A stretch of 64,000 nt of DNA from a virus. The notes beneath the pieces were generated by a model that saw nothing but the letters and a program-made list of their open reading frames with translations, ran no database searches and was not told the origin of the DNA. The stretch lies in the IMG/VR virus record IMGVR_UViG_3300031369_000001, positions 1 through 64,000 of that record. One strand, given 5' to 3'. This document shows, piece by piece, positions 24,870-32,483 of the stretch (the first letter of the stretch is position 1; each line of letters starts with the position of its first letter). A program made the position numbers and the translations under genes.

Positions 24870-25103
24870 ATGGCGGTGCATCCAGAACTAGCAATTGATA
24901 TTAAAATAAATGATATAGTACGAGTTATAGATCTATATTCTGCTCACTTTTATAAAATAGGTAAAGTGTATGGATATTTTAATTTATCATCATGTGGGTT
25001 AAGGGATTATCAAGTACAATTTAGTAATGGAGAAACTAAGTGTTTTAAGCCAACGGCGCTTGAGGTAATAGGAAAAGGTGGGTATAGGCCATTAACGGAA
25101 TAA
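24870..25103 (+). CDS. hypothetical KOW/Tudor-like small protein
   Basis: A 77-aa protein with the barrel pattern IKINDIVRVIDLYSAHFYKIGKVYGYF...YQVQFSNGETKCFKP. Such folds bind nucleic acid or protein; there is no direct evidence here. Preceded by TAGGAG. Confidence 0.5.
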   Translation: MAVHPELAIDIKINDIVRVIDLYSAHFYKIGKVYGYFNLSSCGLRDYQVQFSNGETKCFKPTALEVIGKGGYRPLTE

Positions 25104-25129
25104 TGTTTCCAGAAAAAACATATAAATCT

Positions 25130-25172
25130 GGTATTTAAATACCTAAATATATTTAGGTATTAACTATATAAT
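25130..25172 (+). promoter_or_regulatory. overlapping palindromes before a -10 box
   Basis: GGTATTTAAATACC (25130-25143) overlaps a longer palindrome (25138-25161, arms AATACCTAAAT and ATTTAGGTATT). TATAAT follows at 25167-25172 with no good -35 box. The palindromes cover the -35 position, as expected for an operator or activator site. Confidence 0.55.
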
Positions 25173-25220
25173 GAATGCTTGTCCTTAATAAATTGACTTT
25201 GAATAATATGGAGATAAGTA

Positions 25221-25670
25221 ATGTATATAAGGAGTAAACCAAAGAACGTAATGAATAGAGCTGATTTAGAAATGGTTGCTATTAATAAGGAGGCAATATA
25301 TAGAGTAGTGGTCAGTGATCATTTAAATAGTCTTAAATATGATAAAGTATTAATAGTTTCTGTAGAAGATATAGCACCACACGCAAATCATTTAGGAAGT
25401 TATAAAGAGGATTTGTTTTTCTATAGTTATTGTTTTGTAGATAATGGTATGTTCAAGATACTTTCAGGACTTTATAAAGTGTCGAGTCATAGTAAAACAA
25501 TTTTTATGTTTAAGACGGAGGAAGAAGCTATTGATTTTATATTCGCTGTAGGTCTTTACTCAGTAAATAAGAAAATAGCTTCTATAAACAACGCTATTCG
25601 TGGAATGAATGTGATGGGTTTAAAGAAGTGTAAAAGGATAGCCCCTATAAAGAATAGAAAGGTGGGTTAA
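25221..25670 (+). CDS. member of local paralogous family with C-terminal basic motif
   Basis: A 149-aa protein related in layout to the one at 24084 (AIYRVVVSDHLN, FMFKTEEEAIDFIF, SINNAIRG). The C-terminus KKCKRIAPIKNRKVG is a variant of the recurrent basic motif. First gene after the operator at 25.13 kb. Confidence 0.6.
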   Translation: MYIRSKPKNVMNRADLEMVAINKEAIYRVVVSDHLNSLKYDKVLIVSVEDIAPHANHLGSYKEDLFFYSYCFVDNGMFKILSGLYKVSSHSKTIFMFKTEEEAIDFIFAVGLYSVNKKIASINNAIRGMNVMGLKKCKRIAPIKNRKVG

Positions 25671-25673
25671 GAG

Positions 25674-25874
25674 ATGTTTAAGATATCAGAGAATGGAGAA
25701 GAGTTTTTAATTGAGGAAAGGTGTATTTGTGGAAGTAATAACTTGAGATTTAGTTTACCTTATTTTGCCGTAGTATGTGATGAATGTTGTTTAAGGACTT
25801 CTGCTTGTAATTCTAATAAAGAAGCCTGCATTATGTGGGATAAACAAATGAAAATTTTAAAAAGGAATAAGTAA
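25674..25874 (+). CDS. Lar-like zinc-ribbon protein
   Basis: A 66-aa protein with CICGSNNLRF, then VVCDECCLRT and a final EACIMWDKQ. This is the layout of Lar-type (restriction-alleviation) small proteins: CxxCGS, a strand, VxCxxC and A..W. Lar of Rac modulates type I restriction, but most family members are untested, so the role is inference. Confidence 0.55.
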   Translation: MFKISENGEEFLIEERCICGSNNLRFSLPYFAVVCDECCLRTSACNSNKEACIMWDKQMKILKRNK

Positions 25875-25875
25875 A

Positions 25876-26064
25876 ATGGTTCATTCATTCATAGGGATTA
25901 TTTATTTGAATTTACTTTTTTGGTTGGTTAGTGATACTTTATTAAGTACGGCTTTGGTTATAAAGAGAAAAAGATTAATCAATATATGTTTTCATTCTGC
26001 TTTTATAGTCAAAGTAGCCTTAATATTGTTTAATTGTTTTTATATATTTAATATTAGGGGATAG
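25876..26064 (+). CDS. small membrane protein
   Basis: A 62-aa protein with two predicted membrane helices (FIGIIYLNLLFWLVSDTLL and FIVKVALILFNCFYIF) joined by a basic loop KRKRLIN. It resembles holin-like or superinfection-exclusion peptides in size only; function unknown. Confidence 0.5.
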   Translation: MVHSFIGIIYLNLLFWLVSDTLLSTALVIKRKRLINICFHSAFIVKVALILFNCFYIFNIRG

Positions 26065-26083
26065 AAATATGAGTAAGATATAA

Positions 26084-26269
26084 ATGATGTTTTTTAAAGT
26101 GAAAATATTATATATAGTATGGGCTTTTTTCTTAGTATTTTTAATAGTTGCAACCCAATTACCTAATAAACTACAACAAGTATTGTTCTACTTTACGGTA
26201 TTTTTTGGTGTAGGTATTGTCTTGTATTCTTTAATACAAGGCTTTATAAAGTATTTTGGAGGTATGTAG
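26084..26269 (+). CDS. small membrane protein
   Basis: A 61-aa protein with two hydrophobic helices (ILYIVWAFFLVFLIVATQL and VLFYFTVFFGVGIVLYSLI) separated by PNKLQ. Adjacent to another two-helix protein. Function unknown. Confidence 0.5.
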   Translation: MMFFKVKILYIVWAFFLVFLIVATQLPNKLQQVLFYFTVFFGVGIVLYSLIQGFIKYFGGM

Positions 26270-26508
26270 TGACTCAGTATCAGTCTTTAATTCATGAATA
26301 CTTATTTAAAACATATGGAATACCATTAAGTACTGTATCCTTGTCTACTTATATTTTATTAGATATTTATAAAATATTTTCTTTTGATACATCTGAGGTT
26401 TGTCATATAGCGGTTAGATTACAATCAGTTTTTTATTTGTATGGTTGGGAAGGGCTTTTAGAAGAAGAAAAAAGGATTAGATATGAGAAAAGTGCAAATA
26501 ATGATTGA
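26269..26508 (+). CDS. hypothetical protein (GTG start)
   Basis: A 79-aa protein starting with GTG that overlaps the previous TAG, with GGAGG upstream. Aromatic and Leu-rich, probably a folded helical protein. No family recognised. Confidence 0.45.
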   Translation: MTQYQSLIHEYLFKTYGIPLSTVSLSTYILLDIYKIFSFDTSEVCHIAVRLQSVFYLYGWEGLLEEEKRIRYEKSANND

Positions 26509-26686
26509 GGTAGAAGTACCTGATGGTATTGATTCAATTGCTATTAATCGCTATGGTGATGTTTTTGGATTTCCATACGGAAGTAATCCAATTAATGAAT
26601 CTAATTCATGGACCATTTCAGATAGGTATTATTCTCATCTAAAAATATCAAACTGGAAAGATACATTGACAAAAGTAGAGGATTAG
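26483..26686 (+). CDS. small protein paralogous to the 23851 gene
   Basis: A 67-aa protein KVQIMIEVEVPDGIDSIAINRYGDVFGFPYG... ending ISNWKDTLTKV. It shares the order of conserved positions with the gene at 23851, indicating duplication and divergence. Confidence 0.55.
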   Translation: MRKVQIMIEVEVPDGIDSIAINRYGDVFGFPYGSNPINESNSWTISDRYYSHLKISNWKDTLTKVED

Positions 26687-26688
26687 AG

Positions 26689-26985
26689 ATGAAATCAAAA
26701 TCAATTAAAGAACGTATGGAAGAACTAGCCATTGCGGCGAATACTGCAAATAATCCTGAAAATGCTTATGTATCTAGTTATACTTTAGGTATAGCAGATG
26801 GACTTTTACAAGCGTTTAATTTGATTTATAATACCAATAGACCAAAATTAGAATTACCTGAGAAGTTTAAAATGGTATTAGAGGTAGATAGAAAGGTTAT
26901 TATAGAAGAATTAGGAAATGAGGCGAAAGAATTAATGGCTAATATAGCCTTAATGGGTATGACTGATGATTCAGTGCGGCATTGA
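26689..26985 (+). CDS. hypothetical helical protein
   Basis: A 98-aa protein with SYTLGIADGLLQAFNLIYN, similar in pattern to the paralogue pair at 18831/19119. Helical throughout. No named family. Confidence 0.5.
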   Translation: MKSKSIKERMEELAIAANTANNPENAYVSSYTLGIADGLLQAFNLIYNTNRPKLELPEKFKMVLEVDRKVIIEELGNEAKELMANIALMGMTDDSVRH

Positions 26986-26986
26986 A

Positions 26987-27349
26987 ATGAGAAATAAAAT
27001 GAATGACATATTGACTTTAGATAAGATTAGGGATTTGATAAAGGATAAGAATTCTTTGTGTTATGTTTATGATAGTGCTATAGATTCTTATTTTATTGGT
27101 AGAATTTGCCAGTTTTTTTGTGAGGAAGAAGGAGAATATGTCTTTATGAAGAATGAATGTGGTGTTGCGCGTAGAGAAATACCTATAGCATTAGTGGGAT
27201 TAAGTAGAGAGCATGCTAAAGCATTATACGCTGTTAAACGAATGTCTGAACTTATTTCCTCAATAGATGAATTACAATTGGAAAGAAATATGTGGAAAAA
27301 TTATTTAGAGAGTATAGAAATAGAACAAGAGGAGAAAGAAAATGTATGA
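26987..27349 (+). CDS. member of local paralogous family
   Basis: About 120 aa; starts at 26966, 26987 or 26999 are all possible because no clear ribosome site is visible. The pattern IRDLIKDKNSLCYVYDSAIDSYFIGRICQF...LVGLSREHAKAL matches the next gene (LIDCLNNQTPCYVIDRNIPYEILICKIVF...MIGLSEDHAWAL) and the one at 28020. Confidence 0.55.
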   Translation: MRNKMNDILTLDKIRDLIKDKNSLCYVYDSAIDSYFIGRICQFFCEEEGEYVFMKNECGVARREIPIALVGLSREHAKALYAVKRMSELISSIDELQLERNMWKNYLESIEIEQEEKENV

Positions 27350-27668
27350 AGCATTAACTATTAATCAGTTAATTGATTGTTTAAATAATCAAACACCTTG
27401 TTATGTTATTGATAGGAATATACCTTACGAAATACTCATATGCAAAATAGTTTTTACTTCAGTTTGGTGCAAAGTAGTTTGTACAGGAGTAAATTTTCAT
27501 GGCGAAGTAATCCCGCCTATGATTGGTTTATCAGAAGATCATGCATGGGCTTTACACTATTCTAGTGAATTAGATAAGGTCCAGAAAACTATTAAAGATG
27601 CAAAAGAATTGGAAAAGGAACTAATGGAAAAATTAGTACAATTCGTGAAAAAGGTAAATGGTGAATAA
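27342..27668 (+). CDS. member of local paralogous family
   Basis: A 108-aa protein, clearly related to its upstream neighbour through the shared order: helix, CYVID strand pair, IGLSEDHAWAL and a C-terminal coiled helix (ELDKVQKTIKDAKELEKELMEKL). GAGGAG precedes the start. Confidence 0.6.
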   Translation: MYEALTINQLIDCLNNQTPCYVIDRNIPYEILICKIVFTSVWCKVVCTGVNFHGEVIPPMIGLSEDHAWALHYSSELDKVQKTIKDAKELEKELMEKLVQFVKKVNGE

Positions 27669-28020
27669 CATGGCAAGTTATTTAACTACGGTAAAGGAAG
27701 TAAGGGAGTGTATTAAAAATAAAACTGAACTTTGGACTATTTTAATACGAGAAGATACACAAGAAGGTTTTGTATTTAGGGTTATTGTGGATTCCTATAA
27801 TCGGTTTAGTGGTAAATCAATTTGTGTTGATAAATGGATTCCCAAATATAATAAGATTTTATGTTTAGTTTGTCCAGTGGCTGAGACATCTCGGTCTTTT
27901 ATTTGGTGTACTGGTGGATATGATAGGCCCATGAATTATTTATTTTATGACAGAGAAAGTGCTATATTGGCTTTAAATAAATATTGGAAACAAGCAGATA
28001 TAGAGGAGGATAGGGTATAA
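27658..28020 (+). CDS. member of local paralogous family
   Basis: About 120 aa with TVKEVRECIKNKTELWTILIREDTQEGFVFRVIVDSY... and YLFYDRESAILALNKYWK. The LFYDxExA end is shared with the genes at 28565 and 24084. The start could be 27658 or the ATG at 27670. Confidence 0.55.
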   Translation: MVNNMASYLTTVKEVRECIKNKTELWTILIREDTQEGFVFRVIVDSYNRFSGKSICVDKWIPKYNKILCLVCPVAETSRSFIWCTGGYDRPMNYLFYDRESAILALNKYWKQADIEEDRV

Positions 28021-28565
28021 TGGAATGGCAACCTTTTAAGGTAAATGAGTTAATAGATTTAATGAATAATGGCACGGTTTGTTTTGTGTATAATGAAGGA
28101 AATAGTCAATATATTAATTTTAAAATAGATGGAATAATGATAGATAAGGGGGATAGCATAAATAAGTGTTATGTATATACGGATTTAGATAGAGATGATG
28201 TATTAGAAGAACCTATTGACAGTGACTTAGTAGGAGTATGTAAATCGCATGCGTATTATCTACGAGAAAATTATTTGAGTAAAAATAAAAATAGTGAGAG
28301 TAATACAAATCCTATTGGGCCAAGGACTAAGGAAGAAATTAACAATTGTATTAATAGCAGAACTATAGTGTATAGTTTTCTAATCCAGCCATCGGTTTTA
28401 AAAATAATAAAAGGAAGAATTGATAGAGTAGATTCTATTTCCCCTGAGTTTTTGTTAGTATTCTCTTGGGATGAATTAGAAGGTAAACGATGGAGTTTAC
28501 CTATTGAAAGAATCTTTTATACTAAGAAATTAGTGTTATCTGAAATAGAAAGGATTTGGGAATAA
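28020..28565 (+). CDS. double-domain member of local paralogous family
   Basis: A 181-aa protein that looks like a fusion of two family units: residues 1-85 (VNELIDLMNNGTVCFVYNEG...LVGVCKSHAYYL) resemble the genes at 26987/27342, and residues 100-181 (TKEEINNCINSRTIVYSFLIQ...RIFYTKKLVLSEIERIW) resemble 27658/28565. This supports tandem duplication and fusion. Confidence 0.6.
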   Translation: MEWQPFKVNELIDLMNNGTVCFVYNEGNSQYINFKIDGIMIDKGDSINKCYVYTDLDRDDVLEEPIDSDLVGVCKSHAYYLRENYLSKNKNSESNTNPIGPRTKEEINNCINSRTIVYSFLIQPSVLKIIKGRIDRVDSISPEFLLVFSWDELEGKRWSLPIERIFYTKKLVLSEIERIWE

Positions 28566-28894
28566 TGGCATATGAAAATATTCGCTATAATGGATATCTT
28601 TTTTCACCTGATGAAAAAAAGATTAGAAGAAAAGGCCCTAGATCCAATTCAGATTTTTATGAATGTATTGATAAAGAATTATCTGTTTATTATGTATCTA
28701 TTAGGAGTTTATCTATTGAAATTCAAAAAGGACATATTGTACAAGAAGGTAGTTTTGATGAATGTAATTGTTGTCCTACTTATTTATTTCGTAGTGAACT
28801 AGATGGAGACATTTACACTATAAGAGAACGAGAAAGTTTGTTCTATGACAAAGATGACGCTTTACACTATATTAGCTTAATGTGGAAGGGATAA
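28565..28894 (+). CDS. member of local paralogous family
   Basis: A 109-aa protein starting at the ATG of a TAATG overlap. DFYECIDKELSVYYVSIRSLSIEIQKGHIVQEGS and LFYDKDDALHYISLMW match the family layout. Confidence 0.55.
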   Translation: MAYENIRYNGYLFSPDEKKIRRKGPRSNSDFYECIDKELSVYYVSIRSLSIEIQKGHIVQEGSFDECNCCPTYLFRSELDGDIYTIRERESLFYDKDDALHYISLMWKG

Positions 28895-28895
28895 A

Positions 28896-29171
28896 ATGCG
28901 ATTAGATGAATATAAAACCACTAATAATAATCAACTTTATAAACGATTAAGAAAAAGGTATTTAGAAAATCAAAATCTTATTTCTTGTTCATATTGTAGA
29001 TATCATCGATTAGAAAATAGAAATAAAAAGGGATGGACAGGAGATCGTATGTGGCAGGTAATGTGGTATCCTGTTATATCTAGTAAAACTACTTGGAAAA
29101 AGGTAAGAAGATATCAATATAAACGTAGTAAAAGGTTAGTAATATGGAAAGAAGATCAATTCAGTATTTAG
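28896..29171 (+). CDS. basic protein with CxxC
   Basis: A 91-aa, strongly basic protein (QLYKRLRKRYLENQ, KKVRRYQYKRSKR) with one CSYCRYH knuckle. Possibly nucleic-acid-binding. No family recognised. It overlaps the next gene by 28 bp. Confidence 0.5.
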   Translation: MRLDEYKTTNNNQLYKRLRKRYLENQNLISCSYCRYHRLENRNKKGWTGDRMWQVMWYPVISSKTTWKKVRRYQYKRSKRLVIWKEDQFSI

Positions 29172-29782
29172 TTAATACGTTTAAACGAATCCCATTTAAA
29201 TTAGATTTAAAATCTATCCAATTACCGGAGTATTCAGCTATGGTAGTATTGGGTGACCAAATTACTGAAGAAAAGGCTTCTGAAATAATTATTAGAACAG
29301 ATAGTCTTAATATATGGGAAAGTAAACATGGTGGTTTTAAAGGATGTATTACCTATTTACCTTTGATTTTTTTATGTAATGAATGGATTACTTCCGAATA
29401 TAGTAAAGGTCCTCATGGTTGGTGCGATTGGGAAGGAAATATTGGTTGTCATTATGGGAATATAGGGCCTAATGCAACGGTTGAATGGATAGAATATGAA
29501 TGGAAATTAATTGCTTATTACTTTCCTTTTCTTAGTCTGAGGTGTCAATTATTTGATAGAGATGTCAATGATGTAGGTCGAAAACCTATAGTAGAATATG
29601 AAGTAAATAAAGGAGTAGTAAAGACTTTATTACCTAGTGATTGCTTGGCACATAGTATTTATGGTGCTAAATATAGGACTGTGAAGGAATGGTGTGAGAC
29701 TTACCCGGTAGAAGAACGGTATAAAGGATTTAAAAATTCTAAACAAGTGGAGGAGGCTTATAAAATATGTCTGAGAAAATAG
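29144..29782 (+). CDS. conserved phage hypothetical protein (LGDQITEEKA type)
   Basis: A 212-aa protein with MVVLGDQITEEKASEIIIRTD, GPHGWCDWEGNIGCHYGNIGP and EWKLIAYYFPFLSLRCQLFD. I know this order from widespread uncharacterised phage proteins; no activity is established. The N-terminus MERRSIQYLVNTFKRIPFKLD carries a variant of the recurrent basic motif. Confidence 0.65.
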   Translation: MERRSIQYLVNTFKRIPFKLDLKSIQLPEYSAMVVLGDQITEEKASEIIIRTDSLNIWESKHGGFKGCITYLPLIFLCNEWITSEYSKGPHGWCDWEGNIGCHYGNIGPNATVEWIEYEWKLIAYYFPFLSLRCQLFDRDVNDVGRKPIVEYEVNKGVVKTLLPSDCLAHSIYGAKYRTVKEWCETYPVEERYKGFKNSKQVEEAYKICLRK

Positions 29783-30132
29783 TAACGGCTTGTGATAAAG
29801 AACATTATTGTGGTTATGAGGGTATTAGCTGTATAAATATGTTGGATTGTTCTTACTATGAAAAGTGTAATTGTAGAGTTTGTATAAATGTTGTATCTAA
29901 TACATGTAAATGGGAATCTAGTATCGGTAGATGCGAAAATATAAAAGCTTGGCCAGAGAATCAAAATATTGAAAGTGAAATAGAAGCAAGTAGGTCTTTT
30001 GCAAAAGCTTTTAAATGGGCTATGCAATTAGGAATGGAAATTGAATTTTTTGTTTCATTTATGGATCATATGAATAATGGATATAGTATAGTTGAATCTA
30101 TTTTCCATGCAAATAGGGAATGGGATTTATAA
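29767..30132 (+). CDS. cysteine-rich hypothetical protein
   Basis: A 121-aa protein whose first half has ten cysteines (CDKEHYCGYEGISC, CSYYEKCNCRVC and others), probably binding metal. The second half is helical. The sequence around its start codon is repeated exactly at its 3' end (30127-30150). Confidence 0.55.
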   Translation: MSEKIVTACDKEHYCGYEGISCINMLDCSYYEKCNCRVCINVVSNTCKWESSIGRCENIKAWPENQNIESEIEASRSFAKAFKWAMQLGMEIEFFVSFMDHMNNGYSIVESIFHANREWDL

Positions 30133-30150
30133 AATATGTCTGAGAAAATA
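30127..30150 (+). repeat. 24-bp direct repeat of an upstream start region
   Basis: The 24 bases at 29758-29781, spanning TATAAAATATGTCTGAGAAA, recur exactly at 30127-30150. In the second copy the frame MSEKIK ends after six codons. It looks like the leftover of a tandem duplication of the gene at 29767. Confidence 0.8.
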
Positions 30151-30152
30151 AA

Positions 30153-30431
30153 ATGATTTGTTTGCATTGTGGCTATTGCTGTACTCATTTGTCTGTTGTT
30201 ATAGTAGATAATCCTAAATTAGGTATTCAAGAAGGTAATTTAATACATCATGCAGGTAATGGTCCTTGTAAACATTTGATAGGAAATCATTCAGGGAAAT
30301 ATATGTGTGCTGTTCACAATGAGGAATGGTATAAAGAAACTCCATGTTTTCAATATACTCAGATTGAATCTTCAATAGATACATTTTGTCGAATAGGTTT
30401 ATCAAAAATGAAAGGTATTGATGATGTTTAA
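30153..30431 (+). CDS. YkgJ-like zinc/iron-cluster protein
   Basis: A 92-aa protein with CLHCGYCCTH at the start, then GPCKHL and C..H...W.KETPCFQY. This order (CxxCGxCC, CxxL, C, RPxxC) is that of the YkgJ/UPF0153 CxxCxxCC family, thought to bind zinc or an iron-sulphur cluster. Role in a phage unknown. Confidence 0.6.
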   Translation: MICLHCGYCCTHLSVVIVDNPKLGIQEGNLIHHAGNGPCKHLIGNHSGKYMCAVHNEEWYKETPCFQYTQIESSIDTFCRIGLSKMKGIDDV

Positions 30432-30612
30432 CAAAAAGAAAATAGATATAAAAGATCTTCCTTTTGCTTATATGGAAGAAGGAATGTGTGCTCATTGTGG
30501 TTGTAGACTAAGTACAACAAAAATGAATGGAAAATTTATTTGTGGTTATTGTAGAGTGCTATATAAAAAGTGTTATATAAAAAAGTTTTATTTAGTAAAT
30601 GGGATGAGCTAG
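30418..30612 (+). CDS. small zinc-ribbon protein
   Basis: A 64-aa basic protein with CAHCGCRL and CGYC 18 residues apart. It overlaps the preceding gene by 14 bp. Likely a nucleic-acid-binding zinc ribbon; no named family. Confidence 0.55.
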   Translation: MMMFNKKKIDIKDLPFAYMEEGMCAHCGCRLSTTKMNGKFICGYCRVLYKKCYIKKFYLVNGMS

Positions 30613-30658
30613 CTAAGCTAGAGGATTTAGCGCATGGTTGGAAAAGTTAGGAGACAAG

Positions 30659-31036
30659 ATGGCTAAAAAGAGAGACATAGATAAATGGATTAAGAATGGG
30701 CAAAAAGTTTGGGAAGTAACTAATAATGGGCCAATAGAAGTAGAATTAATCTATAGGGATTATTTTCAGACCATGGTTCAATATATTAGTGGGCATCGTG
30801 GATGTTGTCCGCATTGGGCAATTTGTGAAATAAAAGAGGAAGCTTTATCTGCTTCTATTATACTTATTAGGAATGTGTGTAATTATGATTTAGAAAAATT
30901 AGATAAGCAATTTATTAAATTGCAAGAATTGGTAAATGAATCTAGAGAATATTCACATTTAGCGATAGTGAACGATAAAAGATTATCCTTTTTTAAAAAA
31001 GGATTTCGTTTAATGAAATTTAAGAAAGGAGAATAG
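30659..31036 (+). CDS. distant member of local paralogous family
   Basis: A 125-aa protein from the ATG at 30659 (TAGGAG upstream). IDKWIKNGQKVWEVTNNGPIEVELIYRDYF and EIKEEALSASIILIRNV follow the order of the 24-29 kb family. Basic C-terminus. Confidence 0.5.
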   Translation: MAKKRDIDKWIKNGQKVWEVTNNGPIEVELIYRDYFQTMVQYISGHRGCCPHWAICEIKEEALSASIILIRNVCNYDLEKLDKQFIKLQELVNESREYSHLAIVNDKRLSFFKKGFRLMKFKKGE

Positions 31037-31037
31037 T

Positions 31038-31295
31038 ATGTACAACACTACGGCTTCCAATCACGTTTACCTTACTATTACTGATGCTATAGGTTTATGT
31101 AAAATTTGTAACCGGGTTATTTATAAAGAAGATTTAGTTGATGAAGAATTATATAGATGTATTGATTCTGTTATAAAATCAATGAGCATTGATTTATCAA
31201 TAGCTAAGGATAAGGTGGTAAAATTTAATAAGGAATATCTTTGTTTAAAACATAAAGGTGTAAAAGAATTATGTTTTGGAAAAGAGGAGAATTAA
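31038..31295 (+). CDS. hypothetical protein with cysteines
   Basis: An 85-aa protein with a CKIC knuckle, single Cys residues in LYRC and YLCLKH, and a helical middle. Possibly one zinc site. No family recognised. Confidence 0.45.
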   Translation: MYNTTASNHVYLTITDAIGLCKICNRVIYKEDLVDEELYRCIDSVIKSMSIDLSIAKDKVVKFNKEYLCLKHKGVKELCFGKEEN

Positions 31296-31296
31296 A

Positions 31297-31674
31297 ATGT
31301 CTAAGCAATCAAACTATGTAAAAGCAGATGTACTAAAGAATTTTGAAAATGGTAAAATGCCAAGAGTAAAAATTGATTGGCGTGGATTATTGTATATTAA
31401 TAGAGCAGGAAAATTGATTAAGGTTAAATGTATTTATTCTGGAAATAGTAGTGCTGAAAGGAGATACTGTACTCATGATTGTGCTTGTTTTGGAGATCCC
31501 ATAACACAGTATTTACCTCCAGATAAAATTAGGATAGAGTTATCTTTATGTCATAAGTTTATTGAGTGTGGATTGTATGAGTTTTTAGATGAACGATTAT
31601 TGTCTATAGGGGAACGTCGATATATGAATGAATGTGGTGATTTTTGTCATTTAGATACCAGGGATGATGTTTGA
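31297..31674 (+). CDS. hypothetical cysteine-containing protein
   Basis: A 125-aa protein from the ATG at 31297 (GAGGAG upstream). It has VKCIYSG, then CTHDCACFGDP and a late ECGDFCH. Could coordinate metal. No family recognised. Confidence 0.5.
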   Translation: MSKQSNYVKADVLKNFENGKMPRVKIDWRGLLYINRAGKLIKVKCIYSGNSSAERRYCTHDCACFGDPITQYLPPDKIRIELSLCHKFIECGLYEFLDERLLSIGERRYMNECGDFCHLDTRDDV

Positions 31675-31921
31675 TATTTTTGAAATAATGGATAAATTAA
31701 TTGAATTACGAAATACCTATTCTATTTTAGAGTGCTCTAATAAATGGTATTTCGTAATAGGGGATATTTACTTTGAGGCATTACGGGCTAATATACCTAA
31801 TTGGATGCAGGTAATTTATGAAGATAGTAATGGAGAAAATAGATATAGAAATATTCCTATTGAGATTGATTATACTAATCGGACAGTAGTTTCTTTAGAA
31901 AGGCAAAGGATACCTAGATGA
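31664..31921 (+). CDS. hypothetical small protein
   Basis: An 85-aa alpha/beta protein overlapping both neighbours by 4-11 bp. Nothing diagnostic seen. Confidence 0.45.
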   Translation: MMFDIFEIMDKLIELRNTYSILECSNKWYFVIGDIYFEALRANIPNWMQVIYEDSNGENRYRNIPIEIDYTNRTVVSLERQRIPR

Positions 31922-32274
31922 CTGTTTGGAATGAAAGTAATGATTATGGAAAATCATTTCTTTTAGAGGAGTGGCGGCAAGCATGTGATCGAGCAAAGAA
32001 TTGTTTAATTGGAACTGACCCTAATTTACGAGTAATGAGCGCATTACAAGAATTGCGTAGAATGAGATCTCAGGTATTTTCAATGGCGGGAGTTATTTGT
32101 TCGTCTTGTGGAGGGGAAGGCATGAAAACATATTCTTCTACTGCAACTTGGAAAGGAGGAATTGGTGGTCAATCTATTACCGAAGATGTTTGTGATAAAT
32201 GCTGGGGAACTGGGCGCAGTGATGTAACTGGTTTAAATTTACGTAAGGTAGACCGGCTTTTAAGAAATAAATAA
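31918..32274 (+). CDS. small protein with DnaJ-type zinc knuckles
   Basis: A 118-aa protein. A helical N-terminus is followed by CSSCGGEGMK and CDKCWGTGRSD, the CxxCxGxG pair of DnaJ-type zinc fingers, then LNLRKVDRLLRNK. Small phage proteins with this exact layout are common; their role is unknown. Last gene of the long accessory run. Confidence 0.6.
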   Translation: MTVWNESNDYGKSFLLEEWRQACDRAKNCLIGTDPNLRVMSALQELRRMRSQVFSMAGVICSSCGGEGMKTYSSTATWKGGIGGQSITEDVCDKCWGTGRSDVTGLNLRKVDRLLRNK

Positions 32275-32340
32275 GTTGTTTATTTACTAATAGATGTTAA
32301 ATTAGTTAATGTCATATGTCCTTTTCTTCTCCTTGGGTTA

Positions 32341-32380
32341 CACCCCCTAAATTATATCGGCATGGTTGGTTTAGGGGGTG
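32341..32380 (+). terminator. stem-loop, probable terminator of the accessory operon
   Basis: CACCCCCTAAA (32341-32351) pairs perfectly with TTTAGGGGGTG (32370-32380) around an 18-base loop; a T-rich stretch follows about 10 bases later. Confidence 0.6.
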
Positions 32381-32410
32381 GTTTATCTATTTTCATTTTT
32401 AATAAAGATT

Positions 32411-32439
32411 TGTATTGAAATTATTGTTGATGTGGTGTA
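32411..32439 (+). promoter_or_regulatory. weak sigma-70-like promoter
   Basis: TTGAAA and TATGGG with a 17-bp spacer precede the isolated gene at 32484. The -10 box is poor, so an activator or a phage-specific factor may be needed. Position is approximate. Confidence 0.3.
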
Positions 32440-32483
32440 TGGGTTAAATTCACTTTAACACTCATACTAAGGAGGTATGAATC

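Noticed and set aside
29648-29665. Further TTGGCAC sequences (for example near 29647, 16661 and 4654) as sigma-54 promoters
   Set aside because: They lie inside genes and lack GC 12 bp after GG.
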